A stretch of 64,000 nucleotides of DNA from Rathayibacter sp. VKM Ac-2804 (GTDB taxonomy: Bacteria; Actinomycetota; Actinomycetes; Actinomycetales; Microbacteriaceae): contig NZ_CP047420.1 in the NCBI RefSeq assembly GCF_009866655.1, positions 2,294,001-2,358,000 of the forward strand, written 5' to 3'. Positions 7,715 to 15,920 of the stretch are shown piece by piece. The translations under genes and the position numbers were made by a program. Position 1 is the first letter of the stretch. Each line of letters begins with the position of its first letter. The notes below the pieces were generated by a model. That model was given only the letters and a program-made list of their open reading frames with translations, ran no database searches and was not told where the DNA came from.

Positions 7715-8668
7715 ATGACCCTCGACGTGCACCCGCAGCTGCTCCGCACCCTGGTCGCCGTGCTGCGCACCGGGTCCTTCACCGGTGCCTCCGAGCAGAC
7801 CGGCTTCACCCAGTCGGCCGTCTCGAAGCAGATCGCCGCGCTCGAGGAGGCGGTCGGCGCGCCGCTCTTCCAGCGCGGTCCGCGCGGCGTCGTCCCCACC
7901 CCGGCCGCCGTCGGCGTCGCGCGGCACGCCGCGGCGATCCTCGACCACCTCGACGCCGCCGCCCGGGAGGTCGCCGACCTCGGCCGCCCGCTGCTCGGCC
8001 GCGTGCGCCTCGGCGCCTTCCCGACCGCCGCCATGCACCTCGCGCCCGAGACGATCGCCCGGGTGACCCGGGCGCATCCCGCGATCGACGTCTCCCTGCT
8101 CGAGTCCTCGACGCCCGTGCAGCTGCGGCGGCTGCGCGCCGGGCGCCTGGACGTCGCGATCGTCGCCGTCGGCTCCGAGCCGGACGGGTACGACCTCGAC
8201 GGCATCGACACGGAGGCGCTGCCGGCGGCGTCCCTGCACGTCGCCGTGAGCGAGCGGCACCCGTGGGCGCACGCCCGCGCACTCTCCGCCGACGATCTCG
8301 CGGACGCCGACTGGGTGGTCGGCCGGGGCGCGCGCGGCGAGCCGCAGTTCGGCGCATGGCCGGCCCTCGCGCAGCCGCGGGTGGTCGCCGAGATCGACGG
8401 CTGGAGCAGCCGCCTCGGCTACGTCGCCGCGGGGCTCGGGGTCACCACCGTCCCGGCGCTCGCCATCGCCGGACTGCCGCGGGGAGTGGTCGCCGTCCCG
8501 GTCGACGGCCCGCGCTGGACGGGTCGCACCCTCCGCGTCGCCTGGTCGGGCGAGCTCGACCCCGCCGCTCGTCTCGTCCGCTCGTCCCTGCACGCGGTCG
8601 CCGCCGACATCGCTGCCGCCCACTCCGCTCCCCGCGAGATGCCACTTGTGAGCGCGACACGCCGGTAG
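7715..8668 (+). CDS. LysR-family transcriptional regulator
   Basis: A 317-residue LysR-type regulator. The N-terminal winged helix is textbook (LRTLVAVLRTGSFTGASEQTGFTQSAVSKQIAALEEAVGAPLFQRGPRGVVPTPAA), followed by a linker helix and a periplasmic-binding-like effector domain from about residue 90 to 300 (GRVRLGAFPTAAMHL..., then AAGLGVTTVPALAI). ATG at 7715 is the start that places the helix-turn-helix at residue about 20. It is divergent from the SDR gene and probably controls it; a T-N11-A box sits in the gap. The last codons are part of a long palindrome. Confidence 0.92.
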   Translation: MTLDVHPQLLRTLVAVLRTGSFTGASEQTGFTQSAVSKQIAALEEAVGAPLFQRGPRGVVPTPAAVGVARHAAAILDHLDAAAREVADLGRPLLGRVRLGAFPTAAMHLAPETIARVTRAHPAIDVSLLESSTPVQLRRLRAGRLDVAIVAVGSEPDGYDLDGIDTEALPAASLHVAVSERHPWAHARALSADDLADADWVVGRGARGEPQFGAWPALAQPRVVAEIDGWSSRLGYVAAGLGVTTVPALAIAGLPRGVVAVPVDGPRWTGRTLRVAWSGELDPAARLVRSSLHAVAADIAAAHSAPREMPLVSATRR

Positions 8669-8695
8669 AAGCGTGCACACCTGGCATCTCGCGGG
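8631..8695. terminator. Long-stem palindrome between convergent genes
   Basis: CCCGCGAGATGCCA at 8631-8644 is perfectly complementary to TGGCATCTCGCGGG at 8682-8695. The 37-base interior holds the lysR stop codon and a smaller CACGC/GCGTG pairing, so the hairpin may be extended. It begins inside the lysR coding sequence and ends 12 bases before the stop of the converging GH42 gene. Its position fits a shared terminator; its length also fits a dispersed palindromic element. Confidence 0.5.
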
Positions 8696-8707
8696 AGGGG
8701 AGGGGCC

Positions 8708-10696
8708 TCAGGCGCGGACGAGGGCCCAGGCGTACTGCTCGAGGTGCACGGTGTCGACGGGGTGGCCGGTGACGAGGTCGGTGCCGGAGACGGCGACGTC
8801 GACGGGGTCCTGGCCGTGGTTGATCACCGTGAGGACGTCTCCGCGGCGGGCCGCCTCGACCCAGGGGCTCCCGGTGCGCAGCACGGGGGCGATGCCGGAC
8901 TCCTGCGCGAGCCAGGCGGTCAGCGCGAGCATGCCCGCGTCGTCCGGGAGAGTCGCGAGGTAGTAGGCGGTGCCCGTGCCGATGCGCCGCGCGGTCAGTG
9001 CCGGGGTGCCCACCGCGGGTCCGGAGGAGTAGCGGCCGAGGACCTCGACCGGCCGCTCGTCCGACGGGTCGACGAGCACCCCGAGCTCCTCCGCCAGCAG
9101 CTCGCCGCGCAGGACGCCGAAGGGAGCACCGGCGACCTCCGCGCCGGCCGCCCCGATCCCGGCGAACTCGAGGACCGTGACGCCGAGCACCTCGCGCAGC
9201 CCGACCTGGAAGCCGCCCTCGCGGAAGGCGTCGTCCTCGTCGACCACGTCGCTGAACGCGGTGACCAGCAGCCGCCCGCCCCGCTCGACGAACGCGGTGA
9301 GGTTCTGCGCCGCCGCATCGGTGAGCAGGTAGGAGTGCGCGAGCACGACGAGGTCGTAGGCGGCCAGATCCGCGGTCGGCAGCACGAGGTCGACGGCGAG
9401 GTTCTGCCGGTGCAGCGCCGAGTACCAGCGCTGCACGAGCTCGAGCAGGTCGAGCACCACCGGGTGGTCGGGGTTGCCGATCGCCCACCAGTTCTCCCAG
9501 TCCAGCACGAGTGCGATCCGGGCGCCGGAGCCGGTCGGTCCGCCGCCGGCCGCCGAGAGCTCCGGCACCTCGCCGAGCACCCGGCCGAGCTCGACGACCT
9601 CGCGCCAGGTGCGCGTCCCGACGCCCGCCTGCGGCAGCATCGCCGAGTGGAACTTCTCGCTGCCCCGGCGCGACTGCCGCCACTGGAAGAAGAGCACGCC
9701 GTCGGCCCCGCGCCCGACCGCCTGCATCGACAGCGCCGCCATCTGCCCGGGCGCCTTGACGGCGTTCGAGGGCCGCCAGCTGACCGCGCCGGTCGCCTGC
9801 TCCATCAGCAGCCACGGCACACCCGGCTTGAGCGAGCGCATCAGATCGCGGGTGAACGCGGCGGTGCGGAACGACTCCGGATCGGCGGGATCGACGTAGT
9901 TGTCGTCGCTGACGACGTCGACCTCGGCCGCCCACTTCCAGTAGTCGAGCGGCGGGAAGGCGCCCATGAAGTTGGTCGTGATCGGCTGCGTCGCACCCGA
10001 GGCCCGGAGGATGTCGCGCTCCATCGTGTAGAGCTCGAGCAGCGCGTCCGAGGTGAAGCGGCGGAAGTCGAGCAGCCCGGCCGGGTTGTGGCTGTACGGA
10101 GCCTTCCGCGGCGGCACGATCTCGGCGAACGACGCGTAGCGCTGCGACCAGAAGAAGGTGCCCCAGCGCCGGTTCAGCGCGTCGATGTCGCCGTACTTCC
10201 GCTCGAGCCAGACCCGGAACGCGGCGGCCGCGTCGTCGGAGTAGTCGTGGTGCAGGTGGCAGGCGTACTCGTTGTTGACGTGCCAGAGCACCACCGCGGG
10301 GTGGTCGTGGTAGCGCTCGGCGATCGCGGTGACGAGCCGGGCCGCGAGGCGCCGGTAGTCCGGAGAGGTGGGGCGGTAGGCCTGGCGGCTGCCCGGCCAG
10401 TAGGTGGCGCCGTTCTCGTCCTGCGGCAGGATGCCGGGGTAGGCGGCCGTGGCCCACGGCGGCGGCGAGGCGGTCGCGGTCGCCAGATCGACCGAGATGC
10501 CGTGCTCGTGCAGCAGATCGAGCACGCGGTCGAGCCAGCCGAAGTCGAAGGTCTCCTCGTCGGGCTGGATCCGCGCCCAGGCGAAGATGCCGAGGCTGAC
10601 CGTCGTGACGCCGGCCTCGCGCATCCGCCGCGCGTCCTCCGGCCAGACGCTCTCGTCCCACTGCTCCGGGTTGTAGTCGCCTCCGTAGTGGATCAT
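8708..10696 (-). CDS. GH42 beta-galactosidase (module 1)
   Basis: A 662-residue GH42 beta-galactosidase, close to the usual family length. The TIM barrel starts at once (GGDYNPEQW near residue 5). Catalytic acid/base is Glu143 in HVNNEYACH, nucleophile Glu299 in WLLMEQATG. The trimerisation domain (about 385-590) and a small C-terminal beta domain follow. There is no signal peptide, so it acts in the cytoplasm on imported beta-galactosides, and family knowledge suggests short galacto-oligosaccharides rather than lactose. It is the last gene of the binding protein-permease-permease-DUF624 operon, 82 bases downstream of the DUF624 gene. Confidence 0.93.
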   Translation of the reverse strand: MIHYGGDYNPEQWDESVWPEDARRMREAGVTTVSLGIFAWARIQPDEETFDFGWLDRVLDLLHEHGISVDLATATASPPPWATAAYPGILPQDENGATYWPGSRQAYRPTSPDYRRLAARLVTAIAERYHDHPAVVLWHVNNEYACHLHHDYSDDAAAAFRVWLERKYGDIDALNRRWGTFFWSQRYASFAEIVPPRKAPYSHNPAGLLDFRRFTSDALLELYTMERDILRASGATQPITTNFMGAFPPLDYWKWAAEVDVVSDDNYVDPADPESFRTAAFTRDLMRSLKPGVPWLLMEQATGAVSWRPSNAVKAPGQMAALSMQAVGRGADGVLFFQWRQSRRGSEKFHSAMLPQAGVGTRTWREVVELGRVLGEVPELSAAGGGPTGSGARIALVLDWENWWAIGNPDHPVVLDLLELVQRWYSALHRQNLAVDLVLPTADLAAYDLVVLAHSYLLTDAAAQNLTAFVERGGRLLVTAFSDVVDEDDAFREGGFQVGLREVLGVTVLEFAGIGAAGAEVAGAPFGVLRGELLAEELGVLVDPSDERPVEVLGRYSSGPAVGTPALTARRIGTGTAYYLATLPDDAGMLALTAWLAQESGIAPVLRTGSPWVEAARRGDVLTVINHGQDPVDVAVSGTDLVTGHPVDTVHLEQYAWALVRA

Positions 10697-10778
10697 CCGT
10701 GCCGTGCGCCTTCCGTGGTCGTCGTCATCGAGTCGTGGTGGTGATCATCGCGGAGACGATCGTCGTGAGGGGTCGCGC

Positions 10779-11417
10779 TCAGCGCGCCGCGGGCGCCGTC
10801 CGCGACAGCCGCACGGCCAGCGCGGCGAACACCGTGCAGCCGAGCGCCGGCACGACGAGCGGCACCAGCTGCCAGGTGACCACACCGGCGAGCACCAGCG
10901 CCACCAGCAGCGCACCGGAGCCGCGCAGGTCGCGGACCGCGAGGACCGCCGCCTCGCGCAGCAGAGGGAGCCAGCGCGACTCCGGGAACCAGAGCGCGGA
11001 CGCCGTCAGCACGACGACCAGCGCACCCGCGAGCAGCGCCGCGCAGACCACCGCGACCGCGGTCGCCCCGGGCAGCGCGCCGGTCGAGGCGACCAGCAGA
11101 TCGAGGCCGAGCACCGCGGAGAGCGCCAGCAGCGCGAGACCGACCGGCAGCGAGCGCAGGACGCCGGTGCGGGCCTCCGCCAGTGCCGTCCGCAGCGGCG
11201 ACGGCTCGTCGAGGACGAAGCGGCGCAGGTGCCGGGCACCGACCGCGAGGGCGAGCGGCAGCGTCACGAGCGGCAGCGCGAGCAGCGTGACGAGGAGCCC
11301 CGTGAAGAGGACCTCGGCGAACAGCGCGAACCGGTTCGCCGCCCCCGGCCAGCGCAGCGCCGTGCCGTCGGCGGCGGCGGCGCGCGCCTCGCGCTGCGCT
11401 CGTGACGCGCGGCTCAT
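10779..11417 (-). CDS. DUF624 (YesL-like) membrane protein
   Basis: A 212-residue membrane protein with about five hydrophobic segments. The N-terminal WPGAANRFALFAEVLFTGLLVTLLALPLVTLPLALAVGARHLRRF pattern matches DUF624/YesL, small membrane proteins typically encoded next to CUT1 sugar transporters; function is unknown, possibly an accessory to import. Start ATG overlaps the stop of the upstream permease as ATGA, so translation is coupled. The family call is by pattern and operon context. Confidence 0.72.
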   Translation of the reverse strand: MSRASRAQREARAAAADGTALRWPGAANRFALFAEVLFTGLLVTLLALPLVTLPLALAVGARHLRRFVLDEPSPLRTALAEARTGVLRSLPVGLALLALSAVLGLDLLVASTGALPGATAVAVVCAALLAGALVVVLTASALWFPESRWLPLLREAAVLAVRDLRGSGALLVALVLAGVVTWQLVPLVVPALGCTVFAALAVRLSRTAPAAR

Positions 11418-12331
11418 CCCTTGAGGCCCTGGGTGGCGACGCCGTCGACCAGGAAGCGCTGGAAGATGATGAAGAAGATCAGCACCGGCAGCAGCGCGAG
11501 CACCGAGACGGCGATGGTCGCTCCGTAGTCGGACGCCGAGGTCTGGTCGTTGTAGACGCGCAGCGCGAGCGGCAGCGGCTGCTGGTCGGGCGTGTTCAGG
11601 TAGAGCAGCGGACCGAGGAAGTCGTTCCAGCTCCAGATGAAGGCGAAGATCGACGAGGTGATCAGCGCCGGGCGGATCAGCGGGATCGTGATCGAGCCGA
11701 AGATGCGCAGGTGGCCGGCGCCGTCGATCCGCGCGGCCTCGTCGAGCTCGCGGGGCAGGTTGCGGATGAACTGCACCATCAGGAAGACGAAGAACGCTTC
11801 CGTCGCGAGGAACTTGCCGATCAGCAGCGGCCAGTAGGTGTCCATCATCCCGAGGGTGCGGAAGATCGTGTACTGCGGGATGAGCAGGACGTGCATCGGC
11901 AGCAGCAGCGTGCCGATCATCAGCGCGAAGTAGAGCGGACGGCCTCGGAAGTCGAGCCGGGCGAAGGCGTAGGCCGCCATCGACGACGAGATCACCACTC
12001 CGATGACCGAGCCGACCGCGAGGATCGTCGAGTTGAGGAAGAAGCGCCAGAGCGGGACTCCGCCGACGCCGGCGAGCACCTTCACGAAGTTGTCGAGCGT
12101 CGGGTTCTGCGGCAGGAGCGAGGTCTGCCCGCCGAACTCGCTGTTCGGCTTGAACGCGGCGGCGCCCATCCAGACCAGCGGGTAGAGCACGATCGCGGTG
12201 AGGACGATCATCGCCGCGATCCAGACCAGAGTCGCGGTCTTCGGGCGCTTGCGGCGCGGGCGCCGACGGGGTGCCGGCTCGGTCAGCGCCTGCGTGTCGG
12301 CCGAGGGGAGAGTGGTGTCGAAGGTCGTCAT
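11414..12331 (-). CDS. CUT1 sugar ABC permease, MalG type (module 1)
   Basis: A 305-residue inner-membrane permease with six membrane segments. The coupling motif EAARIDGAGHLRIFGSITIPLIRPAL (EAA loop, residues about 200-225) identifies the binding-protein-dependent permease family; the long second half and C-terminal VDGVATQGLKG are MalG-like. It pairs with the MalF-type gene upstream to form the channel. ATG at 12331 overlaps the preceding stop as ATGA. A basic cytoplasmic N-terminus (RRRPRRKRPKT) precedes the first segment. Confidence 0.93.
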   Translation of the reverse strand: MTTFDTTLPSADTQALTEPAPRRRPRRKRPKTATLVWIAAMIVLTAIVLYPLVWMGAAAFKPNSEFGGQTSLLPQNPTLDNFVKVLAGVGGVPLWRFFLNSTILAVGSVIGVVISSSMAAYAFARLDFRGRPLYFALMIGTLLLPMHVLLIPQYTIFRTLGMMDTYWPLLIGKFLATEAFFVFLMVQFIRNLPRELDEAARIDGAGHLRIFGSITIPLIRPALITSSIFAFIWSWNDFLGPLLYLNTPDQQPLPLALRVYNDQTSASDYGATIAVSVLALLPVLIFFIIFQRFLVDGVATQGLKG

Positions 12332-13317
12332 CGTGTGTCTCCCGAGTAGTGCACCCAGCTCTTCTGGGTCTTGAAGAGGACGAAGGCGAGGACGCCGACG
12401 AAGAGGAGGAGGACCCAGGCCATCGCCGAGGCGTAGCCCATCTGGTTGTTCGTGAACGCGCGCGTGTAGAGGTACACGGTGTAGAAGTTCGTCGCGCCGG
12501 CCGGACCGCCGGTGCCGTTGCCGATGATGTACGCCGAGGCGAAGACCTGGAAGGCGTTGATCATCTCGAGCAGCAGGTTGAAGAAGATCACCGGCGAGAG
12601 CATCGGCAGCGTGACGCTGCGGAACTTCCGCCACGGACCCGCTCCGTCGACCATCGCGGCCTCGTAGAGCTCGGCCGGGACCTGCTTGAGGCCGGCCAGG
12701 AAGATCACCATCGGGGCGCCGAACTGCCAGACGGCCAGGATGATCATCATCGGCAGGATCAGGGCGGGGACCCCGACCCAGCCGCCGATCTGGATGCCGA
12801 AGATCTGCAGTCCGGAGTCGACCGGTCCGTCGGTCGAGAACATCGCCCGCCAGACGATGGCGATGCTGACGCTCGCGCCGATCAGCGACGGCGCGTAGAA
12901 GGCCGAGCGGAAGAAGCCGGTGCCCTTCGCGCTGTAGTTGAGCAGCATCGCCACGACGAGGGCGGCGGCCAGCTTGACCGGCGTCCCGACGAACACGTAG
13001 GCGAGCGTGAGCTGCACCGACTGGAGGAACCTCGGGTCGGCGAAGAGGCGCTCGAAGTTCGCTGTGCCGATCCACTCCGGTGCCCGGAAGAGGTTGTAGT
13101 CGGTGAAGGCGAAGTAGAGGGACATCAGCATCGGGCCGAGCGTGAGCCCGACGAAGCCGATCAGCCACGGCGAGAGGAACGCGTAGCCGGCCAGGGTGTC
13201 CCGCTGGAGTCGCCGCCGCGCCGGAGGGCCGACCGGACGAGGGGTGCTCGTCCGGTCGGCGATCGGCGTGACGCGACCGTCGGCGGCGGTGCCGCTCGGG
13301 GTCGACGTCGTCGTCAT
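12328..13317 (-). CDS. CUT1 sugar ABC permease, MalF type (module 1)
   Basis: A 329-residue permease with six membrane segments. After a basic N-terminus it reads YAFLSPWLIGFVGLTLGPMLMSLYFAFTDYN, the standard opening of the MalF/UgpA group; the EAA motif is YEAAMVDGAGPWRKFRSVTLPMLSPV (about residue 213-238). It forms a heterodimer with the MalG-type product, whose gene overlaps its stop. It lies 61 bases downstream of the binding protein. No ATPase gene accompanies the operon. Confidence 0.93.
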   Translation of the reverse strand: MTTTSTPSGTAADGRVTPIADRTSTPRPVGPPARRRLQRDTLAGYAFLSPWLIGFVGLTLGPMLMSLYFAFTDYNLFRAPEWIGTANFERLFADPRFLQSVQLTLAYVFVGTPVKLAAALVVAMLLNYSAKGTGFFRSAFYAPSLIGASVSIAIVWRAMFSTDGPVDSGLQIFGIQIGGWVGVPALILPMMIILAVWQFGAPMVIFLAGLKQVPAELYEAAMVDGAGPWRKFRSVTLPMLSPVIFFNLLLEMINAFQVFASAYIIGNGTGGPAGATNFYTVYLYTRAFTNNQMGYASAMAWVLLLFVGVLAFVLFKTQKSWVHYSGDTR

Positions 13318-13378
13318 GTGATGCCTTTCCTGGCCTGGATGAAGGGGATCAGTAGGGGGGCGGATCGGTGCGTACCGG

Positions 13379-14671
13379 TCAGTTCTGGAGCGTGACGTCG
13401 GTCTCGTCGAAGAACTGCTGGACGGCCTCGTCGACGGTGACCGCGCCGAGACCGAGGCTCGTGCCCAGGTCGAGGAAGTTCGCCTCGATGGCGCCGTAGC
13501 CGGCGACCGGAGCGGCCGGGGCCTCGCCGAGACGGTCCTCGACGGAGTCGAGGTAGTCGGCGACCTGCTTGTCCGGCCCTTCGAGGTTCGCGCCGGCGAG
13601 CTGCTCGGAGGACGCGGGGATGCCCAGCGTGGCGCCGAAGATCTCGCCGACCTCGGGGCTGTTGATCAGGAAGTCGAGGAACGTCGCGGCGGCCTCGGGG
13701 TGCTCGGTGGCGGACGAGATCGCCTGCATCAGACCGACCTTCTGGTAGAGGTCCTTGCTGCCCTCGTCCGAGGTCGGCGGGGCGGTCATCACGATCTCGG
13801 ACGCGCCGCTGTCGCCGATGTAGCCGCCGAGGAAGTTGCTCCAGCTCATCTCGCTGGTCGCGATGCCGGCGCCGAAGCCCGACTTGGGCAGCAGCTCCTG
13901 GAGGCGCGCGGCCGGCACGCCGGTGCTCGTGCGCATCTCGTCGCCCTGCTCCCAGAACGCGGCGAGGTCGTCCTCGGTGAAGCCGAGCTCGCCGTCCTCC
14001 GTGAACAGCTCCTTGCCGTCCGCGCGCAGCTGCAGCTCGAAGTTCTGGATGCGGCCGGTGTAGTCGGTGCCCCCGTAGACGGCGCCGCCGGTCTTGGCGG
14101 TGACGTCGGCGACGTACGCCGCGTAGTCCTCCCAGCTGCCGCCGCCCGCGTAGGGCTCGACGCCGTTCGCGGCGAGGAGGTCCTGGTTCTGGAAGACCGC
14201 CCAGGCGCTGTAGCCGGTGGGGATCGCGTAGGTCGCGCCGTCGAGCTCGCCGGTGGCGAGCAGCTCGGGGGAGATGGTGCTCTCGTCGACCACGCCGCCG
14301 AAGTACTCGGACAGGTCGCCGAGCAGGCCGTTGTCGCCGTACTGGCGGAGGTAGGTGTAGTCGAACTGCATCACGTCGGGGAGTCCGCCGCCGGCCGCCT
14401 CGGTCTGGCGCTTCTCCCAGTAGCCGGGGTAGTCGGTGAAGGTCGAGTTGATGGTGATGTTCGGGTGCTCCTCTTCGAACAGCGCGATGGCCTGGTCGTA
14501 GCGGGCGGCACGGTCGTCGTTGCCCCAGAACGTGTAGTCGAGGGTGATCTCCTCGTCGGGGTCCAGGGTGGCGGAAGCCCCGGAGCCTCCACCGGAGCAG
14601 CCGGTCAGCGCGAGGGCGGCCACGGCCACGGCGGCCACCGCCGAGTAGCGCTTGCTGTGTGAGCGGAACAT
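13379..14671 (-). CDS. Extracellular sugar-binding lipoprotein (module 1)
   Basis: A 430-residue family 1 solute-binding protein. The signal is of the lipoprotein type: SKRYSAVAAVAVAALALTGCSGG, with the lipidated Cys at about residue 26 followed by a Gly/Ser linker. The mature part shows EITLDYTFWGNDDRAARYDQAIALFEEEHPNI, then DVMQFDYTYLRQY, typical of CUT1 receptors. It captures the substrate outside the membrane and passes it to the two permeases downstream. ATG at 14671 has AAAGGA about six bases upstream. LacI-type palindromes lie 45-70 bases upstream. Given the GH42 gene in the operon, a beta-galactoside ligand is likely. Confidence 0.93.
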   Translation of the reverse strand: MFRSHSKRYSAVAAVAVAALALTGCSGGGSGASATLDPDEEITLDYTFWGNDDRAARYDQAIALFEEEHPNITINSTFTDYPGYWEKRQTEAAGGGLPDVMQFDYTYLRQYGDNGLLGDLSEYFGGVVDESTISPELLATGELDGATYAIPTGYSAWAVFQNQDLLAANGVEPYAGGGSWEDYAAYVADVTAKTGGAVYGGTDYTGRIQNFELQLRADGKELFTEDGELGFTEDDLAAFWEQGDEMRTSTGVPAARLQELLPKSGFGAGIATSEMSWSNFLGGYIGDSGASEIVMTAPPTSDEGSKDLYQKVGLMQAISSATEHPEAAATFLDFLINSPEVGEIFGATLGIPASSEQLAGANLEGPDKQVADYLDSVEDRLGEAPAAPVAGYGAIEANFLDLGTSLGLGAVTVDEAVQQFFDETDVTLQN

Positions 14672-14717
14672 CGTCGTCCTTTCGAGAACATCATCGTTTC
14701 GAACCCCGAAGTGAAAT

Positions 14718-14742
14718 GAAACGTTTCGGGAAAGCGTTTGCC
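14718..14742. promoter_or_regulatory. Two adjacent LacI-type operators for module 1
   Basis: GAAACGTTTC (14718-14727) is a perfect 10-base palindrome with the central CG typical of LacI-family sites. Directly after it, GGAAAGCGTTTGCC (14729-14742) is a second, imperfect site with the same AAnCG core. They lie 46-71 bases upstream of the binding protein start, on the promoter face of the operon, and just behind the stop of the beta-propeller glycosidase gene. The identical GAAACGTTTC occurs upstream of module 2. Confidence 0.6.
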
Positions 14743-14769
14743 CCAAAATACGGCGGCGACTTGCGCACG

Positions 14770-15747
14770 TCAAGCCGACGGGCCCGACGGGGTGTCGGAG
14801 CAGACCAGCACGCCGTCGACGACGGTCAGCACGGCGGCGCGCACGTGCGAGCGGCGCCGCTCCACGGACGGCGGCATCGAGGCGAGCTCGCTGCCGTCCC
14901 AGCCCGGGTGGGTGAAGTAGACGATCAGGGCGCGGTCCCCGCCCAGGGGCACCACGTCGGCGTGCCGGGCGACGATCGGCGCACCGTCGAGCCGCTCGGG
15001 CGCCGTCAGGATCAGACCCGACCGCTCGCTCTGCCGGCGCCAGTCGCCGACGCCGTCGGGGGAGTGGTGCACGGCCAGCCCGCGCCACTCGTCCGTGATC
15101 AGCCAGTACCGCCCGGCGAGCGGGAGGACCTTCGGCCCCTCGTGCGGGCGCCCGCCGACGGCGACGCCCTCGATCCGCCAGGACGCGGGATCGCCGGGGT
15201 CGTCGCTGACGGCGACCACGGTGCTCGAATCGCGCCGCTCGTCCTTGGCCCACAGCCGGTACCGCCCATCGCCGGTGCGCGCGACGGCGGCGTCGATCAC
15301 GCGCTCCGAGCCGAGGTCGATCTCGCCGAGGAGGCGCCAGCTCTCGAGGTCGTCGCTCTCGAACTGCGCGATCGTCGCCCGCCCGCTCCAGTCGCCCGGC
15401 GCCCCGTCGATCCGGGTGAGGAACATGCACCAGCGATCGCCGAGTCGGACGACGTCCGGCGCCCACAGCGTCGACGGCTGCGCGGTCAGCCCGGCGTCGA
15501 GACCGGCCGCGGTGCCGCGGTACTCCCAGGTGACCCCGCCGTCTCGCGACACCGCGACTCCGACGGCACTGCCGTGCACCCACTCGACCCCGGGGAGATC
15601 CAGCGTCGCGCGCCGCTGGGTGTAGAACAGGCGCCACTCGCCCCGGAGGGTGTCCGCGACCAGCACCGGGTCGGTCGGGCCGTCGAAGACGGGGTCGCAG
15701 TAGGGCACGGCGAAGGCGTCCTCGCGCAGGGGCATCGGCTCGATCAT
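14770..15747 (-). CDS. Five-bladed beta-propeller glycosidase (GH43/GH32-like)
   Basis: A 325-residue protein without signal peptide, with the repeating blade pattern of the GH43/GH32/GH117 superfamily: PYCDPVFDGPTDPVLV, then TLWAPDVVRLGDRWCMFLTR, then VIDAAVARTGDGRYRLWAKDE and RPHEGPKVLPLAGRYWLITDEW. The early Asp, the Asp of IDAAV and the Glu of HEGPKV are plausible catalytic residues of the usual Asp/Asp/Glu triad. Substrate cannot be told; arabinosides, fructosides and galactosides are all possible. ATG at 15747 is preferred because GGAGGA lies seven bases upstream; the frame extends further but through an operator. It is a separate unit with its own LacI-type site. Confidence 0.75.
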   Translation of the reverse strand: MIEPMPLREDAFAVPYCDPVFDGPTDPVLVADTLRGEWRLFYTQRRATLDLPGVEWVHGSAVGVAVSRDGGVTWEYRGTAAGLDAGLTAQPSTLWAPDVVRLGDRWCMFLTRIDGAPGDWSGRATIAQFESDDLESWRLLGEIDLGSERVIDAAVARTGDGRYRLWAKDERRDSSTVVAVSDDPGDPASWRIEGVAVGGRPHEGPKVLPLAGRYWLITDEWRGLAVHHSPDGVGDWRRQSERSGLILTAPERLDGAPIVARHADVVPLGGDRALIVYFTHPGWDGSELASMPPSVERRRSHVRAAVLTVVDGVLVCSDTPSGPSA

Positions 15748-15810
15748 CGGGTCCTCCGGGTCGGATGCGCCGGCTCTCCCGGCGCGGGTCGGTCCGATGC
15801 ACCCTAGCCA

Positions 15811-15824
15811 GGAAAACGCTTGCC
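15811..15824. promoter_or_regulatory. LacI-type operator upstream of the beta-propeller glycosidase
   Basis: GGAAAACGCTTGCC shares the AAACGCTT core with the complement of the site at 14729-14742, so both are probably read by the same regulator. It lies 64 bases upstream of the glycosidase start. Confidence 0.5.
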
Positions 15825-15920
15825 GGAAGGACGCGGCCCCGGGTAGCGTCGAGGTCACGTCCCCGCCGGAGCGGCCGCTCCCGGCCGCGCTGGGGCGCCC
15901 GGATCGGAGTCGACCGTCTC

